The position numbers and the translations under genes are program-made. 64,000 nt of DNA from Sarcophilus harrisii. Its lineage: Eukaryota > Chordata > Mammalia > Dasyuromorphia > Dasyuridae. The stretch spans positions 160,478,997 through 160,542,996 of the forward strand of contig NC_045429.1 of assembly GCF_902635505.1 (NCBI RefSeq), written 5' to 3'. Shown one piece after another: positions 19,746-31,800 of the stretch (the stretch's first letter is position 1; each line of letters starts with the position of its first letter). Under the pieces are notes generated by a model. That model worked only from the letters and a program-made list of their open reading frames with translations. It was not told the DNA's origin and made no database searches.

Positions 19746-20640
19746 TAGTTATTACACTGAGACATCACAAATTTAATTATTTTTTTTAAGTGTATAATAA
19801 CATCATGGAGCAGCTTAGACACTAGAATCATTTGTCTAACTCAGTCCCTAATTAATCAATTCATTGAATATGTCTATGAGCTTGGCCAGAAGATAATTTC
19901 TGTTTTCTTTTAAAATGTAACAGGTCTGAGAATTCCAGAAAAGGTGCAACTTCACTTAATTATTCAGGTAATATGTTCAATTGATCCACATACTTATCAA
20001 TAAAGCTTTTTTCCAGGAAGGGGAAAATTATCTTAAGCAATGCTATTTTTTTCTTTTTTAAAATCAATTTACTGTATGAATATTTTAGGTTACCATGAAA
20101 GAGTAATTTTTCTTTCTTACAAATTATTTCAGACTAAATGGATGAAAGTAAAGAAATTGAGTGAAAGTATAGAAGAGAGAGAGAGAGAGAGCAATTAATT
20201 AACTTACAGAACCAAAAATGTTTTAAATTGTGTCTTCTCAGGACTACTATCCACATTACTTATTTGTACTTAATGAACTGGTCTATTCAGCTAAACAGCT
20301 AGCTTACTGGAGGTTTTCCTCTGAAGTAAAAACTGATAGCTTCTTTGAACAGAACTAATCTAATTGATAAATTATGTCGGAAACAATCTAAATCTATTCA
20401 GGCTACTTCCAAACAATTCAAATGCAGTGACTTTAGTTAAGAGATTCAGGGTTGGGGTGTATGACTCCTGCAGAGGTGACACTTTCATTCCACAGTGCTC
20501 ATCTGTAATATATATGACTGCAATTAATAAGCATGGAGCCTGGACTGACATAATTTCTTTGATTGTTCATTAATATCAATAAATTTTAAAAACAATTATC
20601 AGGCCTATATATTACTTAATAATTTTCACAATTTGATTTC
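19746..20640. other. Intergenic, no gene
   Basis: AT-rich. About 19775-19960 may be a worn SINE; the rest (including a GA run at 20176-20191) shows no family I can name and no coding signal. Confidence 0.5.
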
Positions 20641-22510
20641 CAAGCCAGGTCACCATTTCCTCTTTTATTCTATAATTATACTTGGTTTTTGTGTGAATCT
20701 ATGTGTGTATGTGTGCACACAAACTTCCTTTCCTTTTATACTCCTCTTTATCCCTCCCTTGTCCCTATTACCTCCTATTTTCCTTTTGAATTTAACATTC
20801 ATTTACTGAAAATTTCATGTGTATGTTGTGTATATAATTGTGCTCAATCTTCTTTTATTCTATTCAGATGAAAATGACAATTGTATACCAATCCCCCCTC
20901 CTTTCTCTATAAATATATAGTTAACTTGTGCATCTTTATTGTGCAATCATGATTTCCTTCTCCTTCTTTCTTTACTCCCCAGTATAGTTCCTTGTCCTCA
21001 TATTTATTTTTTCATAGGAACATAAAATAGAATAAAACTACCCACAGACCTTCTGTCATTTTAACCTTTTTAAATCAGGGTTCTAAGAAGACATTTGTTT
21101 TTTATCCTCCCATTAAATATAAACAATCCATCCACAGATATCCACCTTCAATTAATATAAATGTGTACCTTTCTATGTTTCTTCTAGGAGTTATATTTCC
21201 ATATCAAAATGACTATCTAGTACTGGCCTTTCCATAAAGAATACTTGGAAAGGCTCTATTTCATTGAATTTTCACTTTTTTTTCTTATGGGATTATATTT
21301 AGTTTTGCCAGATAGATAGCTCTCTCTTGCCTTTCAGAACATTGTATTCAGAGTTGTCTCTTTTATAATGACAATTACTATGTCTTGGGTAATCTTTATT
21401 GTGAGTCTTTGGTATAGTTTCTTTTTTCTCACTGCTTATTTTTTTTTCTTTGATCTGAAATCTGGATTTGGTCAATGATATACCAATAAGTTTGATTTTT
21501 TTGAGTGTCTTTTCTCTAGTCTCTAATGGATTTTTTTTAATTTTCACTTTGCTCTCTAATTCTGGGAGTTATAATTTCCTGTAACATGATATCCATACTT
21601 CTTTCTGATAATTGTTTCCAGGTAGTTCAATAGTCCTTAAATTGTCTTTTCTTGACCTGTCAAACTCAGTTGTTTTATTTAACATTATATTTCTTAGATT
21701 TTCCTAGGTTTTGTTTTTTCAATCTGTTGGTTTTGTTTCGATGTTTTTTGTTGTCTTATTGAATTGTTTTCTCTCTAGCCCCTTTTGATTTTCAGGGCAT
21801 TCAATACTTGAGAGAGGTTTTCTGCCCTCCTTTCTAAGAAGTTATTCTTTTTTGAAATACTTTACTTTTTAGCTTTTTCATTTTCTATCTCCTATTTCAT
21901 TTTCTTTTGGTATTCTTGTAGTCCCTGTGGCTGGAGTATTTTTTTTTCTTAGAGGCTTTATCTATATTTGTTATAAAGTCTCTATCTTCTTTTGGATTTG
22001 TTCTCTGGTCTGGGGTCATTTAATTCTCTATATTTCTTAATGTGTTCAGGATTTTTCTTGATTTTCTCATGGAAGAAATTGACTCCATCTCTACAACAGA
22101 ATAGCATGAGCATAGCTTGTCTAGGGTTGAGTATAGTAAGTCAGACTAGACTCCTACTTCATGGGACTCAGGCTGTTACAATCTTGGATTCTTTCTGGGA
22201 GTCCTCTCTTGTCAAAGTGTTCTAGAAACTCTCCTTGCTTAGGGTTCTAACAAGGGTCTTTCCTTCTGTTGCAAGGCTGTGGATAAACTTGGGTTCTACT
22301 TGAGCTAGGCTCAGAGACCTAGAGTTGTATCATGGCTGGCTGATGGACTGCTCCAGCTAATCTATCCTAGGATCTCTCCAACACTCCAGGGGTTCAACTG
22401 TGGGTGTCTGGGTTAGGGTAAGGGAGTCTAGAGAAGTAGCTCTGTAAACCTTGATGGAGTTTTTTTGGGAGATCTAGTATTCTGTGTCTTGGCATGCTGC
22501 CATCTTCCCT
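20640..22510 (-). mobile_element. Probable L1 5' part (5' UTR/ORF1 side), antisense
   Basis: Plus-strand text shows the T-rich order I associate with antisense marsupial L1 5' regions: TTTGCCAGATAGATAGCTCT, CAGAACATTGTATTCAGAGT, TTGTCTTATTGAATTG, then a GC-richer end finishing CATGCTGCCATCTTCCCTCC. Read on the minus strand that end gives GGAAGATGGCAGC, an L1-like 5' end. Not coding now. Could instead be an ORF1-only (HAL1-like) element. Confidence 0.5.
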
Positions 22511-22685
22511 CCAGTTTCACAATCTCCAAGTCACCTTTAAATCTTTCTTCCTTTTCCTGCCTCTCCTTAATATTTAATCAGTTGCTTTGTATTGATTCTA
22601 CCTATACAATATCTCTTAACTCTATCTACTTCTGTCTACTTGAATAGGCAATAACCTAATTCAAACTCTTATCAATCTTTGAAAG
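22511..22685 (+). mobile_element. L2 LINE fragment
   Basis: CAAGTCACCTTTAAATCTTT, CCTTTTCCTGCCTCTCCTTA and AACTCTTATCAATCTTTGA follow the L2 3' region. Confidence 0.5.
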
Positions 22686-22811
22686 ACTACTACAAAATCA
22701 ATCAGAAAACACTTATTAAGCTGTTACTGTGCCAGGCACTGTGCTAAGCAAGAGTGGTTCAAAATTAAAACTGAAAACAATTACTACCCTCAAGAAGCTC
22801 ATAGCTACTTA

Positions 22812-23097
22812 GGGCAACTAAGTAGTGAAATAGGTGGGGTGCTGCAAGACCTGAGTTCAAAGTCAGCCTCAGATACTAGTTTTGTGACCCTGGTCTAATC
22901 TCTTAATTTCCATATGCCTCAGTTATCTCATCTATGAAATGAGTGTGTGTGTGTGTGTGTGTGAAAATAAGATCTGCCTCACAGAATTGCTATAAAGATA
23001 AAAAAAAAAAAGATATGACTTGTAAAATGTTTAGCACAGTATGTAGAACATAGTAAGCATTCAATAAATGTTTGTTCCTTTCTCCCTTTTCATATGC
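22812..23097 (+). mobile_element. MAR1/Ther-type SINE with (GT)n
   Basis: GCAAGACCTGAGTTCAAAGT, CTCAGTTATCTCATCTATGA, then a (GT) run (22944-22963) and a tail AGTAAGCATTCAATAAATGT. It interrupts the old repeat. Confidence 0.65.
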
Positions 23098-23509
23098 TAA
23101 TTTGAGAAAGAACATTTATATGTCTATGTCTAAATACAAAGTACATACATAATCGGAGACAACTGGGAATGACTGAGAAAGATCTCTTGAAGAAGCTATA
23201 ATTTGATTAGAGTCTTGAAAGAAATTAGAGACATTAAGAGGTGGGAGTGAGGATGGAGAGCATTCTAAATGAGGGGCTCAAAATACAGAAATGGAAATGG
23301 AGCACTCTGTGATTAATAGACCAGTATGTCTGGAATATAGAATAGACAAAGGTGAACAATAAGAAGAGAAAGAAAAGACAGAAAGACAGGCTTGTGAAGA
23401 ATATAAAAAGTCAAACAGGGATATTTGATCTAAGGGGCAATAGAGAATCACGACAACTCATTGAAGAGAGAGTAACATGATCAGATACCTATTTTAAGAA
23501 AATCACTTT

Positions 23510-24839
23510 ATGATTTAGACATAAAGAACGAGATTATAAACAAATTGGAGGAACATAGGATAGTTTATCTCTCAGACTTGTGGAAGAGGAAGAAATTTGT
23601 GACTAAAGACGAACTAGAGACCATTATTGATCACAAAATAGAAAATTTTGATGACATCAAATTAAAAAGCTTCTGTACAAACAAAACTAATGTAAACAAG
23701 ATTAGAAGGGAAGCAACAAACTGGGAAAACATCTTCACAGTTAAAGGTTCTGATAAAGGCCTCATTTCCAAAATATATAGAGAGCTGACTCTAATTTATA
23801 AGAAACCAAGCCATTCTCCAATTGATAAATGGTCAAAGGATATGAACAGACAATTTTCAGATGATGAAATTGAAATCATTACCACTCATATGAAAGAGTG
23901 TTCCAAATCATTATTAATCAGAGAAATGCAAATTAAGACAACTCTGAGATACCACTACACACCTGTCAGATTGGCTAAGATGACAGGAAAAAATAATGAT
24001 GAGTGTTGGAGGGGATGTGGGAAAACTGGGACACTGATACATTGTTGGTGGAGCTGTGAACGAATCCAACCATTCTGGAGAGTAGTTTGGAACTATGCTC
24101 AAAAAGTTATCAAACTGTGCATACCCTTTGATCCAGCAGTGTTACTACTGGGCTTATACCCCAAAGAGATACTAAAGAAGGGAAAGGGACCTGTATGTGC
24201 CAAAATGTTTGTGGCAGCCCTGTTTGTAGTGGCCAGAAACTGGAAAATGAATGGATGCCCATCAATTGGAGAATGGTTGGGTAAATTGTGGTATATGAAT
24301 GTTATGGAATATTATTGTTCTGTAAGAAATGACCAGCAGGATGAATACAGAGAGGCTTGGAGAGAATTACATGAACTGATGCTAAGTGAAATGAGCAGAA
24401 CCAAGAGATCATTATATACGTCAACAACGATAATGTATGAAGATGTAATCTGATGGAAGCGGATTTCTTTGACAAAGAGACCTAATTCAGTTTCAATTGA
24501 ACAATGATGGACAGAAGCAGCTACACCCAAAGGAAAAAAAAAAAACACTGGGAAATGAATGTAAACTGTTTGCATTTTTGTTTTTCTTCCCGGATTATTT
24601 CTACCTTCTGAATCCAATTCTCCCTGTGCAACAAGAAAACTGTTTGGATCTGCACACATACATTGTATCTAGGATATTCTAAGACATATTCAACATATAT
24701 AGGACTGCTTGCCATCTAGGGGAGGGGGTGGAGGATGGGAGGGAAAAATCGGAACAGAAGTGAGTGCAAGGGATAATGTTGTAAAAAAAAAATTACATTG
24801 GCATGGATTCTGTCAATAAAAAGTTACTATAATAAAAAA
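23510..24839 (+). mobile_element. L1 LINE, 5' truncated, with open ORF2 C-terminus
   Basis: Flanked by the target-site duplication AAAATCACTTT (23499-23509 and 24840-24850). The reading frame 23545-24453 (302 codons, no stop) is the C-terminal part of L1 ORF2p: DDIKLKSFCT, SDKGLISKIY, MNRQFSDDEI, REMQIKTTLRYH, the cysteine-rich CWRGCGKTGTLIHCWW, IPFDPAVLLLG and MEYYCSVRND. The RT and endonuclease domains are missing, so it is dead as a mobile element, but the open frame makes it one of the youngest L1s here. The 3' UTR ends AATAAAAAGTTAC plus A-tail. Confidence 0.9.
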
Positions 24840-25088
24840 AAAATCACTTTGTTAGTTCCATGAAGAATGGATTTGATTGGAGGAAAGACTTGTTCTTTGA
24901 GATCAAATAAGATGTTGTAATAGTCCAAGGGAGAGGTGATGAGGTCCTGGAATAGGATGATTTCTATGTGAGTATAGATAAGAAAATTAACATGAGAAAT
25001 GCTGTGGTACTAGAAATAGTAAAATATGACACCTGAATGGATATACCGGAAGAGGAAGAGCACAAAATCAATTACAACTCTGGGTTGT

Positions 25089-25902
25089 CATTCTGGAGTG
25101 CAATTTGGAACTATGCTCAAAAAGTTATCAAACTGTGCATACCCTTTGATCCAGCAGTGTTACTACTGGGCTTTTATCCCAAAGAGATCATAAAGAAGGG
25201 AAAGGGATCTGTATGTGCACAAATGTTTGTGGCAGCCCTCTTTGTAGTGGCTAGAAACTGGAAACTGAGTGGATGCCCATCAGTTGGAGAATGGCTGAAT
25301 AAATTGTGGTATATGAATATTATGGAATATTATTGTTCTGTAAGAAATGATCAACAGGATGATTTCAGAAAGGCCTGGAGAGACTTACACGAACTGATGC
25401 TGAGTGAAACAAGCAGGGCCAAGAGATCATTATATACTTCAACAACAATACTATATGATGACCAATTCTGATAGACTTGGCCATCCTCAGCAATGAGATC
25501 AACCAAATCATTTCCAATGGAGCAGTAATGAACTGAACCAGCTACACCCAGCGAAAGAACTCTGGGAGATGACTAAAAACCATTACATTGAATTCCCAAT
25601 CCCTATATTTTTGCCCATCTGCATTTTTTATTGCCTGCACAGGCTACTTGTACAATATTTCAGAGTCTGATTCTTTTTGTACAGCAAAATAACGGTTTGG
25701 TCATGTATACTTATTGTGCATCTAATTTATATTTTAATATATTTAACATCTACTGGTCATCCTGCCATCTGGGGGGGGGGGGGGAAAAGAGGGAAAAATT
25801 GGAACAAGAGGTTTGGCAATTGTCAATGCTGTAAAGTTACCCATACATATAACCTGTAAATAAAAGGCTATTAAATAAAAAAACAAAACAAAACAAAAAA
25901 AA
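25089..25902 (+). mobile_element. L1 LINE, 5' truncated, second subfamily
   Basis: Target-site duplication CTGGGTTGT (25080-25088 and 25903-25911). It keeps the last part of ORF2 (IPFDPAVLLLG, KGKGSVCAQMFVAALF, MEYYCSVRND) and then a 3' UTR unlike that of the neighbour: a G12 run, TTGTCAATGCTGTAAAGTTA, CCCATACATATAACCTGTAA, AATAAAAGGCTATT and an A-rich tail. The frame seen from 25037 starts in host DNA and is not a gene. Confidence 0.85.
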
Positions 25903-26271
25903 CTGGGTTGTGAACCTAAATGATCAGTAGATTGTTAGCACCCTTAGCAACAGAAGAGATATTTAGAATAGGGATAACTTTCAGAAAAAAATTCGAGCTC
26001 TTATTTGAACACACTGAGTTTGAGATACGTAGGTCAAAAAATTTAATAGTCAATTTGTGATATGGCACTAGAGCTCAGAAGAAACACGAGAGATTAATAT
26101 ATTGTTCTGAGAGTCATCTCTTAAATTCTAATGAGAGCACCAAGTTAGAAAGTAAACAGAGAAAAGAGGGTCCAAAGATAGAACCTTGAGAACCACTCAT
26201 GGTGAGTGAATGTGACAAAGAAAACTGAGAAAAAAAACAGTGATTTAAGAGAGAGCAACGAGAGAGTATTG

Positions 26272-26277
<6 letters not shown>

Positions 26278-26317
<40 letters not shown>

Positions 26318-26340
26318 CAAACAAACAAACAAAAAAAAAA
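26278..26340. repeat. (CA)n followed by (AAAC)n and A-run
   Basis: CA run at about 26279-26313 followed by ACAAACAAAC and A-rich sequence. Confidence 0.9.
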
Positions 26341-26394
26341 AACAGAGAACAGAAAGAGTGATCAGCAGTAAAATATGCTTCAAAAGTTTCCTAA

Positions 26395-26715
26395 CTAATC
26401 TAGACTTTCAGTCTCTTACCACTCTAATCCATAATGCACATGAGTTTACAGCCCTTTCCTAAACAGATCTATAGTTTGGGCCTATCATTCCTCTGCTCAC
26501 CTTTGCGAAACCTTTTCTGATTCACAAATACTCTCTTTCCTCAAGTTATCTTGAATCAACTTATCCATTTACATGTCATATTCCCCAATATAATGTAAGC
26601 TTTGTAAGGACAGAAGGTCATTTTTTGCTTTCATTTTTGTCTTTGTATAATCAGTACCAAGCACAGTGCTAGTGTCTAGCTGATGCTCAATAGGTATTTC
26701 TTGGATTAAATTAAA
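26395..26715 (+). mobile_element. L2 LINE 3' end
   Basis: TGTAAGCTTTGTAAGGACAG, TTTTTGTCTTTGTATAATCA, GTACCAAGCACAGTGCTAGT and GATGCTCAATAGGTATTTC are the L2 3' end in order. Confidence 0.65.
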
Positions 26716-28420
26716 TAGAATGACCTGTTAAAAAGAATTTGTCACAGAGTTTGAACTTAACCATTTAAAGTCAATTATTCACAAGTTGTAATGGATCATC
26801 CATTATTGTTCTATATCATAGTGAGAAGGTGATGGTTGAGATCTCAAGGACAATGTAATGAATCACAACTTTGGCAAGTAATAACAAAAGGGAAAAACTT
26901 TGATTACAAGATGAGTAATGGACTAAATATTTCTCATCTTGAATTAACTTGGATCAGTTTGTTGAGATCCATCCACAAGTTGACTAATTTTCCATTTACG
27001 ACAACTCTACCAAAACAATCTCACAAAGCCATAAACACATTTCCACCACTTAGTAGAAAGATGAAATTGTGGATCCTTGAAGGATCAAAGTATATCAATT
27101 TGAGGATTATTCAACCCCTTTGATTCCCTTCCTTTGTCCCTTGGCAGCTTGCCTGAAATAATTAGCATTGTCAATTGACCTTGGACAGAGCAGATAAAAT
27201 AACCTAAAACAATATAGTTAATATTACCCAGTCTTGGAAGTCCTAAGAAAAGCTTTCAGGGAAGCAAATTAAAACTCTGGCTATACTGAAATTTGGAGAA
27301 TGAGATTTAGATGTCCTTTTAATATTGTCCCATGTTACTATAAAAAAATAATTTGGCTTTATGTGGCTGGATCATAAAGAATCAGATATTTTGAACAAGA
27401 TACCTTCAAGGCTGGTACTTTACTCAAATTTCTTCTCAGTAGTCATATGCTTAAGGTAATTTGCATGTTTTTTTCCAGTAAGGAATAACAATTTATGCCA
27501 CTTGATTCTTTTTTGTCTCAGCCCTCTTTATCAGACCCCAGAATATGCTCTCTCCCATTCAACATCTACCTCAAATAATCAAATAAAAAAATACCTGGAA
27601 TGGCCTCTCCTATCCTATTATTCCACTTCTAAATTTTGTGACTACAGTATATAGAAACCCTTTTTTCTGGTCACCATTCACTGATAAATTATACCCCCTG
27701 ATAGAATGGAGGGTCCTTGAAGGCAAAGACTTTCTAATTTTATCAAAAGGTGCCTGGAACTTTTTTCTTTTTGGGCCATGGACCTGTCCTTTCATTGGTT
27801 CAAAGAATTTCCATTGAGGAAATTCTTTCCACCAATGCAGATCAGCAATTGTTCTTCAACTTCTAGTTCTAGAGAAGTACCTGGGTGTTGTTGAGAATTT
27901 AATTAACAAGATCAGACATCTAGTATATATTAAAAGTAAGCCTTGAAGCCAAGTCTTTTTTCACGGAGACAGACTTTCTATCTGTACTGCCATACTGACT
28001 CTCTTCTAATAAATGCTGTGGATTCTGAAGATCATCTGGCAGGATAATACATTAAGGTTCTTTCTTGAACTAAACTGTGAATCATTCAAATTCTTTTGTT
28101 GGACTCTGCAACTCTGTTGAATTGGCCATATTTTTTGAATTCCAAATGTATGCTTGCCAAAAAAAACAAAACCCACTATTTTATGGAGAGCTCACACAGG
28201 GCAAGCCATCATAAGGTGGTCATAAAAAGTAATACAAGACATTCTCAAAGTTTCTAAATTTTAAAATTGATTGTATGACATGGGAGATACTTGGCATAGG
28301 ATTGCCCAGCATGATGTGCCCTCATCAGAGAAGGTGCTATTCTCTGTGAGCAAAGCAGAACTGAATTGAATTTTTTTCTTCTCAAATTCCACTGTCTGCA
28401 TTTTAGGCCAGGTCCTCATT
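26716..28420. other. Intergenic, no gene
   Basis: No clear repeat over most of it; about 27600-27760 resembles an L2 end (ATAGAATGGAGGGTCCTTGA). The longest open frames (95 codons at 26836, 61 at 27610) have no recognisable motif and ordinary AT-rich composition. Confidence 0.5.
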
Positions 28421-29265
28421 ATGACTTGCCTAGTAGAATATTGCTATGGCTTCCTAACAAGGTTCCACTGTCTCACACCTCCTTTCAAAACTTCAGTCAA
28501 TCACCAGTAGTATATTAAGCCCTTACTTTGTAGCAGGTACTAGGGTTGTAAAGATAAAAACAAAACTATCCTTGACCTCAAACAGCTTACAGTTAATGCA
28601 AGAAAATAACACATGCCTATAAATAGATACAAAGTATATACAAAATAATATATGTTAATTTTTGAGGGAGTCAGTGCATTAGCTTCTAGGAATATTAGGG
28701 AAGGTTTCATATAGCTTTTCCTATTATCAGACTATGCTTATACATAAGTTTAATCATGCAATTCTTCTACTCAGAGCTCCTCAATGGATCCCTTAAAGTT
28801 CATACTCTTACACCAGACATTTATTAATATTAATTATTATATTAATATTACCTATCTGCATTACCAGCCTTATTTCCCTTCATGGTATTCTATGTTTCAT
28901 CCATACTAAACTACCATGTATCCTTGTGTACATTTCACAAATATTTGACAGCTTCCTATACCTAGAATTTCCTCCTTCCCATTCCATTCTATTATATTTC
29001 TATCTTCTCCTAAAAGTCAAACTCAAATGCTATATTCTCCAGAAAAACCCTTATTTCCCCAGTCAATTCAATTCCACAAGGGACTTTGCTAACGTTTTAC
29101 ACCTAACTTATGTACTTATCATGCAATATTATTTATCAAAGCTATTTTTGACATGATAAAATTCCCTAGTAGAAGAGAGCTTCTTTATTGCAGATAGTCT
29201 TTTTAAAACTTTTCAGTTCTTTCAATGCCTAATACTCTGCTCTACATCCAATACTACATGTCTCT
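28421..29265 (+). mobile_element. L2 LINE 3' part, interrupted
   Basis: 28421-28495 and 28725-29265: GCTATGGCTTCCTAACAAGG, CTCAGAGCTCCTCAATGGAT, CCTTTCTTCC-type pyrimidine-rich 3' UTR and TTTCAATGCCTAATACTCTG. Split by a piece of the unassigned family (about 28497-28720: ATTAAGCCCTTACTTTGTAG, CAAACAGCTTACAGTTAATG). Confidence 0.65.
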
Positions 29266-29349
29266 AATATAGTGACAAGTTTAATTTAAACATTTGACTT
29301 TCTGCTCAATAGGAAATATCAAAACATATATATATTTAATGTATGATTA

Positions 29350-29592
29350 TGGAGTAGCTAGATGACACAATGGATAGAGTTCTGGGTCTGGAGGCAGGAA
29401 CTCCTACCTGAGTTCAAATCTGGCTTCAGATACTTACTAACTTTAGGACCCTGAGCAAATACCTCGCTTGCCTCAATTTCCTCATCTATAACATGAGCTA
29501 GAAACCAGACCATTCCACTATCTTTGCCAAGAAAACCCCAAATAGGATCACAAAAAGTTGAATATGACTGAAAATGATTGAAAACCAACAAA
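29350..29592 (+). mobile_element. MAR1 SINE, full length
   Basis: Head GGAGTAGCTAGATGACACAA, body CCTGAGTTCAAATCTGGCTT, and the complete 3' end CTATCTTTGCCAAGAAAACC, GGATCACAAAAAGTTGAATA, GACTGAAAATGATTGAAAAC. Confidence 0.8.
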
Positions 29593-30745
29593 TGTATGAT
29601 TATAGAGAAAAAAATTTTTTTTTTGTTTTTCAGAAGAACAAAACCTATGAAAAGAAATACTATGATATTGTAGTCTACTATAAGGGGAGAAAACTCTCTG
29701 GTATTATTCAAATAGAGGCAGCTGGAAATGGGAAGATAGAGGTTTATCATCACATGGCAAAGTATGGAGATGGGTGAGAAGTGACAAGCAAGATAAGGTG
29801 ATTATAACAGAGAAGAGCTTAAAAGCAGATACCAAGATTGTGGAGGGCTGGGGAGGAAAATGAGAATGATGCTGGAGTATGGACAGCATGGTGTGTAAAT
29901 CCTGGAAGTGACAATGAAATTGTTGTAGGGATATAGTTTCCCATATTAACATAATGATATTTTCCTTGGATATCTTAGAACACACTCTCATACTTCAAAA
30001 GACCTTAAGAGTTAGGGTGCTTTTTTTCTTATAAGAAAAATATCCATGTTCTTTTGTATCTCCATTTATTGCTGCTAATTCTGCCTTTGAGTCAAGCAAA
30101 ACAAATTTGATCATTCTTCCCTACAAACCTTCAGATATTTAAAGACAGTTATTATAATACTTGACAACTATTTTCCCAACTAAATATCTCTAGAGCCTTC
30201 AATATATCTTGGTATGGGATTGTTTCAGGTCTAATGTTTCATGTTCCCTGCTTTTTCTAGGCATAATTCAGTTTCCCAGCATCTTTTCCAAAAATGTGAT
30301 GCTTAGAACTATGCATAATATAGTTATCATACTCCAGATAGGTAGTTAGAATAGAAGACTTTGGCATTCTGCTTCTGTCAATGCAGGTAGGATTGCATTA
30401 GCTCTTTTGGCTGCCATGACACTCTGCTGACTCATACTAATTTGGCAGTGCTACTGTTACTACGAAACAGGAAGTGTTTTTCATGTGGATGGCTGTCCAA
30501 CTATGACTCTCCATCTTACATGTTTGCACTTTATTACTTTAAATCCAAGTTCTACAACATTTCTCCGTTAAATTTAATCTTGTTAAATTCAATTCATCGT
30601 CCTAACCTATCTAGATATTTTGAATCAGCAATTTTGTCATTTGAAATGCTAATTAACCCTTCTAACTTCAAGTTATACACAAATTTTCCACACACAAATG
30701 TTTAATGGAGCAGAGCCAAGGAAAGAGACCAGGGTCACTCCATTA

Positions 30746-31394
30746 AAATGTAGAAAGAATCTTGATTTGGGATAGGACGATATGAGTTCAAATCCAGTCT
30801 GTACTGCTTATTTCTTGTATAATCTTAAATCACTTAATCTCTCTGGGCCTTAGGTTTCTTGACTATGTGTGGTTCAGACAGCATTTAATAAAAAAAAGCT
30901 GGAGAGATCTAGAAGCAAAGCAAAGTTTATTTTACGTTCTCGCAAGAATCAGACGTTCCACCCATTGAGCAGACAATGCAAGGGAGAAGGCACCTTTCAT
31001 CCCTAATGCAAATACCTCCTCCCACCACTGACCCTCATCCTTATTGGCTGAGGATCTTACATTCTAAACGTGGGAACTACCCAAGAAATTGAACTTGACC
31101 AATAAGTACATAGTTGCCCATATTTGACCTAAACAGAAAGACACTGATGTCATAGGAGGATAACAAGGGGACTTAAGTATGCCCTTAGGGGATAGCAGGG
31201 AGGGGACTTAAGTATGCCCTTGACTTAATGCTTAAAAGTCCTTCAGGCCTACTCAAACTTTGAAATAGATGAAGCTTTACTCAATTTTCACAGCTGTCTT
31301 GAAAGATCTCACCTTATCTCGTTCAACTATAAAATAATATGTTTGGTTTAGATTATCTTCTAAGGTTCCTTCCAGATCTAAAATCTTCTGATTT
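30746..31394 (+). mobile_element. Ther-type SINE split by a solo LTR
   Basis: Left half 30746-30865 (GATATGAGTTCAAATCCAGT, CTCTCTGGGCCTTAGGTTTC); right half 31326-31394 (ACTATAAAATAATATG, AGGTTCCTTCCAGATCTAAA). The two halves join into one normal SINE when the LTR is ignored. Confidence 0.75.
30866..31325 (-). mobile_element. Solo LTR of an endogenous retrovirus (fossil)
   Basis: About 460 nt with TG...CA ends and a 4-nt ACTA duplication (30862-30865 and 31326-31329). On the minus strand it has LTR hallmarks: a CCAAT-like box in a GCCAATAAGG context and AATAAACTTTGCTTTGC near its 3' end. It contains a partial tandem repeat of a 35-nt unit (31166-31221). No internal retroviral sequence adjoins it. 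The ends and polyadenylation context look gamma-like (ERV1); family not certain. Younger than the SINE it entered. Confidence 0.7.
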
Positions 31395-31479
31395 CCATCC
31401 AAATTGATATTGATCCATTAATTAATGAAGGTTCAATCATTCAACCAGTTCAAAATCCATCTAATTTTACTAATCATTA

Positions 31480-31690
31480 AAAATAGCCAGTTGGATAGAA
31501 GATAAGATGCTGAGTTGGAGTCAAGAAGACCTGAGTTGAGGTTCTTCCTCAGATACTGTGTGAACAGAGGCAAATCATTTTAACTTCTCTGGGTCTATTT
31601 CCTCATCTGTAAAATGAAGGGGTTGAACCAGACAAATCTCTTAGTTCTTTTTTAGTTTTAAATCTTAATCTATAATACTATGATTCATTA
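31480..31690 (+). mobile_element. Ther-type SINE
   Basis: GAGTCAAGAAGACCTGAGTT, TCTATTTCCTCATCTGTAAA and AATGAAGGGGTTGAACCAGA. Inserted in the CR1/L3 copy. Confidence 0.7.
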
Positions 31691-31800
31691 AATAATCAGC
31701 TCTTCTTCTTGTCCAAAAGGATAATTTGGAAGTTTGTTGCACACCTTACGGTGATGCAGATATTTATGCCCTTAATAGCATTCCCCTCTTCTACTAGTCT

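Larger units (their letters stand above)
22686..26215 (+). mobile_element. Long unassigned old repeat, broken by three insertions
   Basis: Segments 22686-22811, 23098-23509, 24840-25088 and 25903-26215 read on as one element: GTGCCAGGCACTGTGCTAAG at its start, GGAGAGCATTCTAAATG, ACATGATCAGATACCT, AAAATCACTTTGTTAGTTCC, AAGATGTTGTAATAGTCCAA, and near the end GAACCTTGAGAACCACTCAT. Other copies lie at 19055, 28497, 35880, 53790, 55040, 61790 and 63540. I cannot name the family with certainty. Confidence 0.6.
30020..31800 (-). mobile_element. CR1/L3 LINE 3' part, interrupted
   Basis: Plus-strand text gives the reverse of the amniote CR1/L3 3' region: ATATTTAAAGACAGTTATTA, ATGCTTAGAACTATGCATAA, TGCAGGTAGGATTGCATTAG, CTCTTTTGGCTGCCATGACA, TTAAATTTAATCTTGTTAAA, TCAACCAGTTCAAAATCCAT and TAGCATTCCCCTCTTCTACT. 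Ther SINEs at 30746-31394 (itself split by an LTR) and 31480-31690 sit inside it. Confidence 0.7.

Noticed and set aside
25037-25471. 144-codon frame as a gene
   Set aside because: The start codon lies in the old repeat and the rest is the L1 ORF2 C-terminus; the junction is the L1 target site.
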